NCBI RefSeq assembly: GCF_000012985.1
Contig: NC_007645.1
Span: 744,001 to 808,000, forward strand
DNA from: Hahella chejuensis KCTC 2396
GTDB lineage: Bacteria > Pseudomonadota > Gammaproteobacteria > Pseudomonadales > Oleiphilaceae
Length of the DNA stretch: 64,000 bases
Direction of reading: 5' to 3'
Below the pieces are notes generated by a model. It made no database searches. It had not been told where the DNA came from and saw only the letters and a list, made by a program, of their open reading frames with translations. Shown here piece by piece: positions 25,996 to 36,024 of this stretch; the first letter of the stretch is position 1; every line of letters begins with the position of its first letter. The translations under genes were made by a program, and so were the position numbers.

Positions 25996-26553
25996 TTAAA
26001 GGCCTTTTACGGCGTAAATGCCAGGCGCATTGCGCCAGTAGCCTTTGTAGTCCATGCCGTAACCGAATATATAGCGGTCGGCGACTTCCAGGCCAGTGAA
26101 GTTGCACTTCTGGCCGGGATAGACTTTGCGTTCATGCTGCTTGTCCACCAGTACGGCGGTGTAGACTTTCTCCGGTTGCTTGCCCTCGCAGTAGTCGCAG
26201 ATGGCGTGCAAAGTGGTCCCTTCATCAAGAATATCGTCGAGGATCAGAATTGTGCGCCCTTCCAGGGTTTCCGCCGGCTCCACTTTCCATTTCAGACCGC
26301 CGCCGCTGGTCTGGTTGTTATAGCGGGTAGCGTGAATATAACTGACTTCCAGAGGAAAGCGCAGCTTGGGCAGCAGCTTGCCTGCGAACACGACGCCGCC
26401 GGTCATCACGCAATACACCAAAGGGTTGCTGTCTTTCAGCTGCGCCGTGATTTCCTGCGCCAGGCGCTCAATAGCCTGGTCTACCTGTGCTTCGTCGAAA
26501 AGGCAGTCTGCTTCCTGAAATACCTGCTGCATGTTTTCCATATTATGGGACAT
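25996..26553 (-). CDS. hpt: Hypoxanthine-guanine phosphoribosyltransferase
   Basis: A 185-residue purine-salvage enzyme joining hypoxanthine or guanine to PRPP. The PRPP-binding motif ILILDDILDEGTTLHAI is central, CVMTGGVVFAGKLLP is the N-terminal loop, and VADRYIFGYGMDYKGYWRN closes the active site. The protein is of the type usually named hypoxanthine-guanine phosphoribosyltransferase in pseudomonads. An AGGT ribosome site lies 8 bases before the ATG. It heads the minus-strand group hpt, Kef-type gene, ubiA. Confidence 0.93.
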   Translation of the reverse strand: MSHNMENMQQVFQEADCLFDEAQVDQAIERLAQEITAQLKDSNPLVYCVMTGGVVFAGKLLPKLRFPLEVSYIHATRYNNQTSGGGLKWKVEPAETLEGRTILILDDILDEGTTLHAICDYCEGKQPEKVYTAVLVDKQHERKVYPGQKCNFTGLEVADRYIFGYGMDYKGYWRNAPGIYAVKGL

Positions 26554-26788
26554 TGGAATTACCTGAGAGTTACCGTTGTAATGATGAATTTTCTAAGATT
26601 CTGAATAAGTTATAGGCTTTGTCGGCGACGCTGGCGTCCCAACAACGGCTAGTATAACGATTTAGCCCCGGAATGACTTGATCAATGCCTGCCGGAACCT
26701 TATAAATGCACTCACTGTGAATCAGGCGTTTTACCATAAATAAGAAGCTCTTTGCGGCTTTTTTGACAAAATTGAATAGGATACTGTG

Positions 26789-26956
26789 ATGCGTAAATGG
26801 CAATGTGTGGTGTGCGGATACATTTATGATGAGGCGGAAGGCTGGCCCGAAGACGGTATCGCTCCCGGAACTCGCTGGGAAGATGTGCCGGAAGACTGGA
26901 TTTGTCCAGACTGCGGCGTCGGCAAAGAAGACTTTGAAATGATTCAAATCGGTTAA
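26789..26956 (+). CDS. rubA: Rubredoxin
   Basis: A 55-residue iron protein. Two CxxCG knuckles (Cys6/Cys9 in CVVCGYIY and Cys39/Cys42 in CPDCGVG) bind the single iron, and the [15 protein letters not shown] segment between them is diagnostic of rubredoxin. It carries electrons from the reductase encoded 50 bases downstream to an acceptor, such as an alkane hydroxylase or an oxygen-detoxifying protein, not seen here. ATAGG lies about 8 bases before the ATG. The gene is on the plus strand, divergent from hpt. Confidence 0.96.
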   Translation: MRKWQCVVCGYIYDEAEGWPEDGIAPGTRWEDVPEDWICPDCGVGKEDFEMIQIG

Positions 26957-27006
26957 TTCGCTCTCTAAGCCGCTCAACTCTCTACTGAAAATTAAAAGGA
27001 TATGTC

Positions 27007-28167
27007 ATGCCGGATACTGCGCCCATTGTCATTATCGGAACCGGCCTCGCCGGCTATACGCTGGCCCGTGAGTTCCGCAAACTCAACAAAGACGCGCCAG
27101 TGCTGATGCTGACGGCGGACGACGGCCACTCATACTCCAAGCCCATGCTCTCCACCGGCTTCGCCAAGGCTAAAACCGCGGATCAGCTGTCCATGGCCGA
27201 TCCCGGCAAGATGGCGGAGCAACTCAATATTGATGTGCGCACCTTCGCGACGGTGACGGCGCTTGATCCGGACGGACATCGTCTGTTTATCGGCGAAGAG
27301 GCGGTGGCGTACAGCAAGCTGGTATTGGCCTGGGGCGCGGATCTTATTCATCTGAATATTCCCGGCTCCGGCGCAGGCAAGGTGTTCGCGGTCAACGATC
27401 TGATGGACTACCGACGCATCCGGGACGCTCTGCATGACAAGAAGAAAGTTGCGATTCTTGGCGCGGGTCTGATTGGCTGTGAGTTCGCCAACGATCTGTT
27501 ACAGGGAGGTTATCACGTCGAACTGATTGCGCCTTCCGATACCGCGCTGCCCGGGATGCTGCCAAAGGCGGCTGGCGATGCGGTGGTGAAAGGCTTACAG
27601 GCGCAGGGCGCGGTCTTTCATTTGGGGCAGGTGGCGACGGCGGTGGAGGAGGCGGGCGATGGCGTGGAATTGACGCTGGATAACGGGGTCAAAGTGCAGG
27701 CGGATATCGTGTTGTCAGCCGTAGGACTGCGGCCGCGTACGACGCTAGCCAAGCACGCTGGCGTTCAGGTTAACCGCGGTATCGTAGTGGACCGGGAAAT
27801 GCGCACCAGCGCAGCGGACATCTATGCATTAGGCGACTGCGCGGAAGTGGACGGCCATGTACTTTTATACGTGCTGCCTTTGATGGCCTGCGCTAAAGCG
27901 TTGGCGAAAAGTCTGGCTGGCGAGCCTACCAAAGTCAGTTACGGGGTAATGCCGGTAGTGGTGAAAACCCCCGCCTGTCCGGTCGTAGTGGCTCCGCCTC
28001 CAGTTGGCGCCGAAGGCGAATGGCGAGTGGAGCAGTCTGGCGACTGTGACGTGAGGGCCCTGTTCGTTAATGCTGACGGCGCGCTGGAAGGGTTTGCGCT
28101 AACCGGCTCGCATGTGATGGAAAAGCAGAAACTGGCTCAGCAATTGGACCCCATTCATAACGACTGA
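27007..28167 (+). CDS. rubB: Rubredoxin-NAD+ reductase
   Basis: A 386-residue FAD enzyme passing electrons from NAD(P)H to rubredoxin. The FAD motif IGTGLAGYTLA starts at residue 10, the pyridine-nucleotide motif ILGAGLIGCEFA is near 150, and ADIYALGDCAEVDG near 272 is the second FAD-binding motif. AAAAGGATAT precedes the ATG. Linkage to the rubredoxin gene supports the assignment over other pyridine nucleotide-disulfide reductases. The two genes form a probable operon. Confidence 0.94.
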   Translation: MPDTAPIVIIGTGLAGYTLAREFRKLNKDAPVLMLTADDGHSYSKPMLSTGFAKAKTADQLSMADPGKMAEQLNIDVRTFATVTALDPDGHRLFIGEEAVAYSKLVLAWGADLIHLNIPGSGAGKVFAVNDLMDYRRIRDALHDKKKVAILGAGLIGCEFANDLLQGGYHVELIAPSDTALPGMLPKAAGDAVVKGLQAQGAVFHLGQVATAVEEAGDGVELTLDNGVKVQADIVLSAVGLRPRTTLAKHAGVQVNRGIVVDREMRTSAADIYALGDCAEVDGHVLLYVLPLMACAKALAKSLAGEPTKVSYGVMPVVVKTPACPVVVAPPPVGAEGEWRVEQSGDCDVRALFVNADGALEGFALTGSHVMEKQKLAQQLDPIHND

Positions 28168-28184
28168 ACGGGGCCCTCACCGGC

Positions 28185-29096
28185 TCAGCCCTGACCTTTG
28201 GTGCGGGTGCTGGGCTTCTTCTCCTGACTCTTCTTCTCGATAAATGAGTAAATCAGGCCGGCGATATCCTTGCCCGTCGCGGTTTCTATACCTTCCAGGC
28301 CGGGCGAAGAGTTCACCTCCATCACCAACGGACCATGATTGGAGCGCAGCAGGTCGACGCCGGCTACGTTTAAGCCCATGACGCGGGCGGCTCTCACCGC
28401 TGTCGAGCGTTCTTCCGGGGTAATCTTGATGACGGACGCCTGGCCGCCCCGGTGCAGGTTGGAGCGAAACTCGCCCGGCTGCGCCTGTCTTTTCATGGCG
28501 GCGACGACTTTGTCGCCGACGACGAAGCAGCGGATATCGGCGCCGCCAGCTTCCTTGATGAACTCTTGCACCAGAATGTTGGCTTTCAAGCCCATAAAGG
28601 CTTCGATGACGCTTTCCGCGGCCTTGCGGGTTTCCGCCAGAACCACGCCGATGCCTTGCGTGCCTTCCAGCAACTTGATAACCAGCGGCGCGCCGCCGAC
28701 CATGGAGATCAGGTCGCGAATGTCGTCAGGGGAGTGGGCGAACCCGGTGACGGGCATGCCCACGCCTTTGCGTGAGAGTAATTGCAAAGAGCGCAATTTG
28801 TCGCGGGCGCGTGAGATGGCCACGGACTCATTCAACGGAAAGACTCCCATCATTTCAAACTGGCGCAACACCGCCGTGCCGTAGAAAGTGATGGAGGCGC
28901 CGATCCGGGGAATGATGGCGTCGAACCCTTCCAGCACCTGACCCTGGTAATGGATGGTGGGTTTATGGGTCGCCATGTTCATGTAACAACGCAGCGTGTC
29001 GATTACATGCACCTCATGCCCCCTTTTTTCACCTGCCTCCTTTAAACGTGAGGTGGAATAAAGGGAAGGATTGCGCGACAAAATGGCTATTTTCAT
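28185..29096 (-). CDS. rimK: RimK-type ATP-grasp ligase
   Basis: A 303-residue ATP-grasp enzyme. It has the RimK N-terminus ([15 protein letters not shown]), the [11 protein letters not shown] motif, the ATP-binding [15 protein letters not shown] loop and the metal-binding [14 protein letters not shown]. RimK adds glutamate residues to the C-terminus of ribosomal protein S6 and can make poly-glutamate. A basic tail ([14 protein letters not shown]) extends past the domain. It lies 22 bases after the OmpA-like lipoprotein gene on the minus strand and may be cotranscribed with it. The usual partner for RimK, an ATP-dependent zinc protease-like protein, is not adjacent. Confidence 0.93.
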   Translation of the reverse strand: MKIAILSRNPSLYSTSRLKEAGEKRGHEVHVIDTLRCYMNMATHKPTIHYQGQVLEGFDAIIPRIGASITFYGTAVLRQFEMMGVFPLNESVAISRARDKLRSLQLLSRKGVGMPVTGFAHSPDDIRDLISMVGGAPLVIKLLEGTQGIGVVLAETRKAAESVIEAFMGLKANILVQEFIKEAGGADIRCFVVGDKVVAAMKRQAQPGEFRSNLHRGGQASVIKITPEERSTAVRAARVMGLNVAGVDLLRSNHGPLVMEVNSSPGLEGIETATGKDIAGLIYSFIEKKSQEKKPSTRTKGQG

Positions 29097-29118
29097 AAGT
29101 TACCAAGGAAATATTGAA

Positions 29119-30603
29119 CTAAGGTAGATTGGCGTCGTTGATAATCAGCACTTCAACTCTGCGATTAGCCGCGCGCCCTTCTTTGGTGTCATTGTTCGCC
29201 ACCGGACGTGATGCTCCGAAGCCTTCTGCTTCTATCCGGCTGGAATCTATGCTGCCGACATTGGCGAGGAACTTGGCGACGTTGCTGGCGCGCTTCTCAG
29301 AAAGAGACTGGTTCAGGGCCCGGTCGCCGCGGTTGTCAGTATGACCGGAAATGCGAATTTTGCAATTGGGGAAGGCTTCAATTGCGTCGATGATTTTGTT
29401 CAGCAGGGTGACGTTGTCACGTTGCACTTCGCTGGAGCCGGAGGCGAATTTGAAACCATGAGCGCGGATCAGCACATTGGCGTTTTGCCGGTAAACGTCG
29501 GCTTCCGTCAGGGTAAACAGCTCTTGGACAAACTCAAAACGGCGTTGAATCTCCTCGTTGGCGCGTTTGACCGCGTCGGTCTCCAACTGGACCGCCAGCA
29601 GCTTCTGCTCCATTTCCTGCTTCATGGTTTCCAGACTGGCTGCGCTTTGTACCTCGCGGACTTCCGCTTCCGTCAAAGCATGACGCAGGGTCAGTTTCTC
29701 CTGCTGCAGGCGATTCAGTGCCTCGTTGATGGATTCTTTAACTTGCGCGGACCCTTTCTCGAAAGGAATTTCAGAAACCACAGGCTGCACGGCCTCAGCC
29801 AGCCTGGCCTCATGCCAGAGTAAAATGTCTTCCAGGCTGGCGTCTCTAGCTTCAAAGTCTGCGGCCTGGGCGGCGATAGCGCGGGCGTGTTGCACCTGGG
29901 TCAGGGCGTTGTTGGCGTGGCGCCGGGCTTTTTCCTGTTGGCTGCGGTCATTTTCCAATGTGGACAGCGCCAGCAGCATTTCCTCTTCCGCTACCCGCAG
30001 GGTTTTGGGGGCGTGGTCGTCGATGTCTTCTTTGCGAGCCTGCTCAATCGCCTTGCGGGCTTTGCCTGTCACGTCCAGTTTAAGTGAGCGCAGTTCGATA
30101 TCCCGGTATACGCCTGCGAGGGCGGTCTGGGCTTTATTGTTGTCGGCGCCTGGCTGCTTCTCAAGTTGCGCGGCGATGTCGCGCAATTGCTTGTCGGCGG
30201 AAGCGAACTCATCTCCGAGCAACTCCTCTCCGTTTGCGGTCATCGCCGCCTGACGGGCGTTCTCAATGGCTTGCAGCTTCCCGCGGGCGGCGTCCGCCTG
30301 CTTCTCCGCCTGGGCGGCGTAGGTCAGTCCCGCTTGCGCCTTGGCGGCGGCGACGGTCGGTTTGCTGCGGGAGAGCTCCAGCGCTTCATTATAGGCTTCC
30401 ACGGCTTTTCCATAAGCGTCCGGCGCATACAGGTGCACGTCGTTGTCGCGCGAGGTTTCCATTTGAGCGTATAGCTGCTTCGCCTCATCTAAAGATACGG
30501 CGGCGGGTTCCTGTTTCAGCACCGGTGTGCTGCTGCAGGCTGCGATAGCCAGGGCCAGAGAGGTGGCGGTGAAGAGTCGATATAGCTTTTTGGAAATAAA
30601 CAT
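29119..30603 (-). CDS. OmpA-family lipoprotein with a long helical domain
   Basis: A 494-residue envelope protein. The signal sequence ends in a lipobox, LAIAAC, with Cys23 as the probable lipidation site. Residues of about 35-370 are strongly helical with Ala, Glu, Lys, Arg and Gln repeats, including a DUF4398-like start (LDEAKQLYAQMETSR), and look like coiled coil. The C-terminal OmpA domain (about 380-490), with ISGHTDNRGDRALNQ and GRAANRRVEV, should bind peptidoglycan. A role in tethering the outer membrane to the wall is inferred. It precedes rimK on the same strand. Confidence 0.88.
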   Translation of the reverse strand: MFISKKLYRLFTATSLALAIAACSSTPVLKQEPAAVSLDEAKQLYAQMETSRDNDVHLYAPDAYGKAVEAYNEALELSRSKPTVAAAKAQAGLTYAAQAEKQADAARGKLQAIENARQAAMTANGEELLGDEFASADKQLRDIAAQLEKQPGADNNKAQTALAGVYRDIELRSLKLDVTGKARKAIEQARKEDIDDHAPKTLRVAEEEMLLALSTLENDRSQQEKARRHANNALTQVQHARAIAAQAADFEARDASLEDILLWHEARLAEAVQPVVSEIPFEKGSAQVKESINEALNRLQQEKLTLRHALTEAEVREVQSAASLETMKQEMEQKLLAVQLETDAVKRANEEIQRRFEFVQELFTLTEADVYRQNANVLIRAHGFKFASGSSEVQRDNVTLLNKIIDAIEAFPNCKIRISGHTDNRGDRALNQSLSEKRASNVAKFLANVGSIDSSRIEAEGFGASRPVANNDTKEGRAANRRVEVLIINDANLP

Positions 30604-30782
30604 TATTCGGTAGTCCGTGTTTGATTTGAGGCGGCGATATAGCCGGATGCAGAGACTATCTGTCTTCCCCGGTTGAACTTTTTTATGTCGTTCTGTTGTA
30701 CGTTATTTGGCTGGCATACTAGCTTAAAATGACGCCGGGCCAAAGTTTACCAAACCTGGATTATCATTATATTCGGAGAGGC

Positions 30783-31019
30783 TCAGCCAGCCGCATCCGC
30801 TTCGCTTTGTTTTGCTTTCAGGCGCTCGTTCAGACAGCTTCTGCAGTAACACTTCGCGCCTTCCGCGAATAACTCGGAGGTCAGTCCCGAAGGCGGGAGG
30901 GAGAAGCACCAACATGTGGACTTGCCTTTTTCCAGGTCGCATTGAGCCGGACGACCGCAACCTGGGCAGGCGTGTGAATAAGCGGGGTCGGGAAAGGCGA
31001 TATTGACGGCGTTTTTCAT
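30783..31019 (-). CDS. Cysteine-rich CWC family protein
   Basis: A 78-residue protein with cysteines in the pattern CPGCGR...C...CWC...CYCRSC, matching the cysteine-rich CWC family. These are probable zinc-binding proteins of unknown role. The Lys-rich tail (RLKAKQSEADAAG) is not part of the motif. The gene stands alone between the OmpA-like lipoprotein and the divergent tesB. Confidence 0.82.
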   Translation of the reverse strand: MKNAVNIAFPDPAYSHACPGCGRPAQCDLEKGKSTCWCFSLPPSGLTSELFAEGAKCYCRSCLNERLKAKQSEADAAG

Positions 31020-31255
31020 TTTGCCGGTCTCCGGAAGCTGTAGTATTGATTGTTAGCCAGCCCGATAGCTGCGGCTGCTTTTTATACTTTGGCGTCTTCC
31101 AAGTCAATATAGAGGACGAGAGGTCCGCCATAAGGCGACTTGCTTTAGGTTAGGAGCATTTGAAATTCGACGCAAGCCGTCGGGGGAAGCAGGTTGATTT
31201 ACTGCTGGCCGGCGGTCAGTTAAAGTTTTATGACCTATTCAAACAGGAAAGCAAG

Positions 31256-32119
31256 ATGAACGATGTAGTCCAGAAATTGTTGGATTTGTTGCAGTTGCGC
31301 GCGCTTGACGATTGCCTGTTCCAAGGATCAAGCGAAGACCTGGGATTCAAGAATGTATTTGGCGGCCAGGTCGTCGGTCAGGCGCTGATGGCGGCCTATC
31401 GCACTGTCGATGAGACGCGGGTCGCCCATAGCCTGCATGCTTACTTTCTGCGCGCCGGCGATCCGGATCATGACATTATTTATGAGGTGACGCCGATCCG
31501 GGATGGCCGCTCTTTCAGCGCCAGACGCGTCGCCGCCCGTCAGCATGGTAAGGAAATACTTACTCTCATGGTTTCGTTCCAGACGCCTGAACAGGGGTTT
31601 GAGCATCAGGAGCCGATGGTTGATGTAGCTGGACCGGAGGACATCGTATCGGAGCTGGAGATGCGTCGTCGCTTCCAGGATCTGATCCCTGAGAGCCGCC
31701 GTGAACAGTTGACCCGCGAGCGCCCGATAGAGATTCGCCCGCTGAATCCGGTCAACCCTCTGAATCCTGAGAAGCAGGAGCCGAAAAAGTACAATTGGTT
31801 TCGTGCGGTGCGCGATATGCCTGAAGGCGTGCGCTGGCACCATTGCGTATTAGCTTACGCATCGGATTTCGGTTTGCTGGGAACCAGTCTGCATCCCCAT
31901 GGCGTTTCCTTTTTCCAACGGGGCATGCAGGTGGCGAGTCTGGATCATGCGGTCTGGTTTCATCGCGATTTTCGTGTGGATGACTGGTTGCTTTACGCGA
32001 TGGACAGTCCCAGCGCCTCCCACGGACGCGGCTTTAATCGCGGACTGATTTATGACCGCTCAGGCCGGTTGGTGGCTTCCACCGCGCAGGAGGCGTTGAT
32101 TCGTCGACGTATGGATTGA
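31256..32119 (+). CDS. tesB: Acyl-CoA thioesterase II (TesB)
   Basis: A 287-residue double hot-dog thioesterase releasing fatty acids from acyl-CoA; E. coli TesB has 286 residues. GGQVVGQALMAA near residue 36, HSLHAYFLRAGDP near 58 and the C-terminal LDHAVWFHRDFRVDDW with SPSASHGRGF are family signatures; the aspartate in LDHAVW is part of the catalytic set. The start at 31256 follows AGGAAAGCAAG at a good distance, and upstream in-frame codons to 31160 do not resemble TesB. Confidence 0.95.
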   Translation: MNDVVQKLLDLLQLRALDDCLFQGSSEDLGFKNVFGGQVVGQALMAAYRTVDETRVAHSLHAYFLRAGDPDHDIIYEVTPIRDGRSFSARRVAARQHGKEILTLMVSFQTPEQGFEHQEPMVDVAGPEDIVSELEMRRRFQDLIPESRREQLTRERPIEIRPLNPVNPLNPEKQEPKKYNWFRAVRDMPEGVRWHHCVLAYASDFGLLGTSLHPHGVSFFQRGMQVASLDHAVWFHRDFRVDDWLLYAMDSPSASHGRGFNRGLIYDRSGRLVASTAQEALIRRRMD

Positions 32120-32205
32120 GCCACAGAGTATGCTTTATTCGTAACATTAAACGCCTCCAGAGAATTCGGGGCGGAAGACTTCTGTAATCACTGAGAGACT
32201 GGCGC

Positions 32206-33204
32206 ATGACCAAAATACTGGATCTGGATGTTCCCCACGCGTACCGCAATCGCCCCCACCATGTAGGCGGTCGCTTTCGGTCGCCGCCAGGAGGCCATCA
32301 CGACGGCCGGCATTCTTCGGAGATGGCGAAAGTACTGTGGGAGCTGTTTCGTCATGGCAATGATCCGGTGCGCGCCACTCACGACCATTGCCTGCTGCGG
32401 GATGCGGCGAAGGCGGAACTGGCGGCGGCGCAGGCGCAGCAAAGTCTGACCTGGCTGGGGCAGTCCTGTTTCTATCTGCGCCTGGGCGATCAGGCGATAC
32501 TCACCGATCCGTTCCTGGGCGAGCGGGCGTCTCCCCTGCGCTTCAGTGGCCCCAAACGTCTGGTGGCGTCGCCGCTGCAGATTGAAGACCTGCACATAGA
32601 CGTCATCGTCATGTCTCACAATCATTATGATCACTTCGACGCATCGACTCTGGCGAGAGTGAAGAATAAGGAAAGCGTCCAGGTGGTCACTACCCTGGGA
32701 TTGCGCCCGGATTTTATCCGCCTGGGATACCCTAAGATCGTCGAACTGGATTGGTATCAAAGCTGCCGGATTCAAGGCGTACACTATACCGCGTTGCCGG
32801 CTTACCACTTTTCCGGACGTTCGCTCTGGGATGCGGATCAGACATTGTGGGCGAGCTTCGCCATAGAAGGAGGGGGAGTTAAGTGCTTCTTCGCCGGCGA
32901 TACTGGCTATGGTGACGAGTTTAAACGCATTGGCGAGTTGACCGGGCCCTATGATATCGCCCTTGTACCCATCGGCGCCTATGCCCCGAGGGAAGTTTTC
33001 GCAGGGGTTCACGCCAGCCCGGAAGAGGCGATTTCAATGGGCAGGGATCTGAAGGCGGCGCGCTTGGTGGGGATGCACTGGGGCACAGTGAGATTGACCA
33101 CTGAGCCGTTCTGGGAACCGAGAGATCGCTTTCTGGTTCCTGGCTCAGGGCCGCAAAGGCGGGTTATGAAAATTGGCGAAACCCGCGACATATCCGTTTT
33201 GTAA
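32206..33204 (+). CDS. NAPE-PLD-type metallo-beta-lactamase-fold hydrolase
   Basis: A 332-residue metallohydrolase. The zinc motif HNHYDH occupies residues 138-143, and further ligands are likely in CFFAGDTGYG and MHWGTVRLT. The start of the domain, LTWLGQSCFYLRLGDQAILTDP, and the closing AISMGRDLKAARLVGMHWGT match the N-acyl-phosphatidylethanolamine phospholipase D-like group (UlaG/RomA-like). The first 65 residues are rich in His, Arg and Pro and appear to be a proline/basic leader. The bacterial substrate is unknown. It is 86 bases downstream of tesB, possibly in one transcript. Confidence 0.82.
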   Translation: MTKILDLDVPHAYRNRPHHVGGRFRSPPGGHHDGRHSSEMAKVLWELFRHGNDPVRATHDHCLLRDAAKAELAAAQAQQSLTWLGQSCFYLRLGDQAILTDPFLGERASPLRFSGPKRLVASPLQIEDLHIDVIVMSHNHYDHFDASTLARVKNKESVQVVTTLGLRPDFIRLGYPKIVELDWYQSCRIQGVHYTALPAYHFSGRSLWDADQTLWASFAIEGGGVKCFFAGDTGYGDEFKRIGELTGPYDIALVPIGAYAPREVFAGVHASPEEAISMGRDLKAARLVGMHWGTVRLTTEPFWEPRDRFLVPGSGPQRRVMKIGETRDISVL

Positions 33205-33209
33205 CCGCC

Positions 33210-35828
33210 TCAGCCGGATTTGGCGCGTATATCCCGTTCCGCCGCCCGCTCCCGGGCGTGGGCGGCGTAGGTGCGCAGCCACTCAATGGCGAACTCCCAG
33301 GGCATCGGCCGGGCCAGCCAGTAGCCCTGAATGTAGCGGCAGTGCATGGAGCGCAATAGATTGAGCGCTTCAATATCCTCTACGCCTTCCGCAATGGCCT
33401 CATAGCCCAGGCCATGAGACATATCAATGGCGGTGCGCGCTACGACGCTGGCGTCCGGCTCGCTGGCGAGATCGGAAACCAGCGAGCGATCTATTTTCAC
33501 CTTATGCAGAGGCAGCTTCTTGATGTAGGAGAGGGAGGAATAACCCACGCCGAAGTCATCCAGGGCAATCAATACGCCAGCTGCTCGCAGGGCTTGTAAC
33601 GCCGATAGCGCGCCCTCGGGGTCTTGCATCAATGCGGTCTCTGTCAGCTCCAGCGTCAGCCGTGCGGGGGCGACGCTGGAGCCTTCCAGTAGTCGCTGCA
33701 CTTTCTCGATAAAACTGTCGTTCTCCAGATCCACCATGGATATGTTCACCGCTATGCCGATGTCATCGTAGCCTGCCTGGCTTAATTCCTGTAAATGGAG
33801 CAGAGCCTGCCTGATTACCCAAAGAGTGAGTTTGGTGATATGGCCAGCCTGCTCTGCTAACGGGATGAACTCGTCGGGGAATATCTGACCGAAATCATCA
33901 TGAGTCCAGCGGATCAACGCCTCAAATCCGGTAATGACATCAGCCTCAATGTCCAATTGAGGCTGAAAATGCAGACAGAGCTTGTTGGCGTCGATGGCTT
34001 TGTCCAGCTCCGCCAGTAAAGTGAGACGCCGCTCGCTGTAAGGGTTGTATTGGGACTGATAGACCGCAGCGCAGCCCTTGCTGTGATGAGTCGCGTCCAA
34101 GGCGATACGCGCCAATCTCAACAGGCCTTCAGCGCTGTCCGTGTGATGGGGGTAGGCGGCCAGGCCAAAGCGCGGATCAAGATCAAGAGAAAGGTAGCCA
34201 AACTGGATGCGCTGCCCCAGAAATTTCGACAGGGCCTGCACTTCCTGCTCGGCTTCACTGTTGCGGCGCTGTTCCAGCAGCATCGCCAGCGTGATTTCAT
34301 CCAGTGAGGCGACATAAAGCGGCCCCTGTACGGAATGCTCGATAGAGATAACGCCGTCCAGCGTTTCCACGAACTCATTGAGCTGGTGGGCGATCTGATA
34401 CATCAGCTGACGGGCGTTTTCATTACCCAGGGTACGGTCGATGTCACGGTAACGTTGAAGGCTGATCAGACAGGCCATAAAGGCGGAGCCTGGCTGGGCG
34501 CTAATGCGATCGGCGATGAAGCGTTCCAGGTAGGCGCGGCTGGGCAGCTCTGTGACCTGACTGTGGGTTGCTTCATATAGACGACGCTGCTCCAGCAACT
34601 GCAGTTCCTGCTGCTCTTCGATGATTTGTTCCTGGGCTTTGAGGCGCTCGTTCCGCTCAACGTAAATGCGCTCCACAATGGCGACCGACAGCAGCACGGC
34701 TTCTGCGGCGGAGCCGATTTCGAAGCCGTAGGCGGTCAGTAGGTTATGCGGGACAACGCCCAAGACCAGCAACAGGGTCAAACTGGCCCCCAGCTCTAAC
34801 ATCAGCCAGGCGCAGGTAAACAGGCGAGCGGAGCGCACGCCCTTCCACCAGAGGTAGGGCCCAATAATGACGAGAATCAGGTCTGTGACCAGCACTAACG
34901 CGGTGGATACGCCTTTTGACAGGTGCGGAGGCGCGGCGAATACGCCGATGATCGAGGCCACCCCGGCGATACTGACGCCGATTAGAAGGTAATTCAGGCG
35001 CGGCGCCATGACGGGCAGTTTAAGGAAACGTCGGGAAAACTCCGCCGCCGATAGCGCGATTAGCGGCACGGAGACCAGGATAGTGAAGTTCTGCAACTGC
35101 GGTACGTTAGGCCAGAGGAACTGGAAGGTGCGGCCTTGCAGCGTCGCCTGCACCAGCAGAATCATCAAGGTAAAGATGACATAGAACAGATACATGGGCT
35201 CTCGGAGCGCCAGGAAAATAAACAGGTTGAACGTGACCACGAAGAGCAGGAAGCCGTAATAAAGGCCGTGGGTGAGCGCTTCCCGATCATTGCGCAGGTA
35301 AAACGCATCTTCCTTCCATATCTCCAGCGGCAGGCTCAGAGAGCCCTCGCTTTGGATGCGGAACAAAAACTCATGGGATTCGCCGGGCTCCAGTTCCACG
35401 GGATAGATATAAAGAGGGTGCAGGGTTTCCCGCTGACTGAACGGATAATATTCGCCGGTCTGGCTGCGCCGGACGACCTCGCCGTTGACCAGTTCGGCGA
35501 ATAGAACGTCATCCAGATGGGGCGCTCTCACCACCAGAAGGCGGCGTTTCGATTTATCGGTGTCGTTGGCGAGAAGGAAGCGAAACCAGAAGCTGTCTTT
35601 GGTGTAGCCGAAGTTGGCGTGATTGGCGGCGATGGTCTCCCAGGGACGCTCAGTATGGCCGCGCAGGCCTTCAATAGTTTCCTCTCCGCTGGCGTCGCGC
35701 CAATAAGCGATAATGGGGATAGCGCTGTTCTCTGTGCTGACATAGTTGCGCGGCGTCTCCGTCTCCCCCAGACAATGGGCGCTTAATATAAGCAGGCTTA
35801 GCAGCAGGAACGTTTTTATGTTGGGCAT
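33210..35828 (-). CDS. Membrane c-di-GMP phosphodiesterase: 7TMR-DISM, degenerate GGDEF, EAL
   Basis: An 872-residue inner-membrane protein. A signal peptide (to about 21) precedes a periplasmic 7TMR-DISMED2-type ligand domain (about 30-170), seven helices (about 185-390), a coiled coil near 395-425, a GGDEF-like domain (about 425-580) and an EAL domain (about 610-850). The GGDEF motif is replaced by SLDEI, so cyclase activity is unlikely. EAL keeps its catalytic signatures: FEALIRW, TLELTET, DDFGVGYSSL, KIDRSLV and AEGVED, so the protein should hydrolyse c-di-GMP. It converges on the metallohydrolase gene with only 5 bases between the stop codons. Confidence 0.92.
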   Translation of the reverse strand: MPNIKTFLLLSLLILSAHCLGETETPRNYVSTENSAIPIIAYWRDASGEETIEGLRGHTERPWETIAANHANFGYTKDSFWFRFLLANDTDKSKRRLLVVRAPHLDDVLFAELVNGEVVRRSQTGEYYPFSQRETLHPLYIYPVELEPGESHEFLFRIQSEGSLSLPLEIWKEDAFYLRNDREALTHGLYYGFLLFVVTFNLFIFLALREPMYLFYVIFTLMILLVQATLQGRTFQFLWPNVPQLQNFTILVSVPLIALSAAEFSRRFLKLPVMAPRLNYLLIGVSIAGVASIIGVFAAPPHLSKGVSTALVLVTDLILVIIGPYLWWKGVRSARLFTCAWLMLELGASLTLLLVLGVVPHNLLTAYGFEIGSAAEAVLLSVAIVERIYVERNERLKAQEQIIEEQQELQLLEQRRLYEATHSQVTELPSRAYLERFIADRISAQPGSAFMACLISLQRYRDIDRTLGNENARQLMYQIAHQLNEFVETLDGVISIEHSVQGPLYVASLDEITLAMLLEQRRNSEAEQEVQALSKFLGQRIQFGYLSLDLDPRFGLAAYPHHTDSAEGLLRLARIALDATHHSKGCAAVYQSQYNPYSERRLTLLAELDKAIDANKLCLHFQPQLDIEADVITGFEALIRWTHDDFGQIFPDEFIPLAEQAGHITKLTLWVIRQALLHLQELSQAGYDDIGIAVNISMVDLENDSFIEKVQRLLEGSSVAPARLTLELTETALMQDPEGALSALQALRAAGVLIALDDFGVGYSSLSYIKKLPLHKVKIDRSLVSDLASEPDASVVARTAIDMSHGLGYEAIAEGVEDIEALNLLRSMHCRYIQGYWLARPMPWEFAIEWLRTYAAHARERAAERDIRAKSG

Positions 35829-36024
35829 TGTTCTTTTAGGTTCTGCAATTAGCGTCGCCCCACAATGACCGTAATGGGGAGAAGCGAAGGCGGTGATTAC
35901 AACTTAAGATTAGGTAGGGATAGGCGTTCGCGCCAACCTTGGGCGCTTATTGGGAGGGATGGAGCGCAGACCATTGAAGGTCAATGGCCTGCGAGTGGCG
36001 GCGGGAGACGCGCGAGGGAAGGGA

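Noticed and set aside
26570-26977. A 135-codon minus-strand frame covering the rubredoxin gene.
   Set aside because: It is the shadow of a 55-codon rubredoxin on the plus strand, which has all four iron-binding cysteines.
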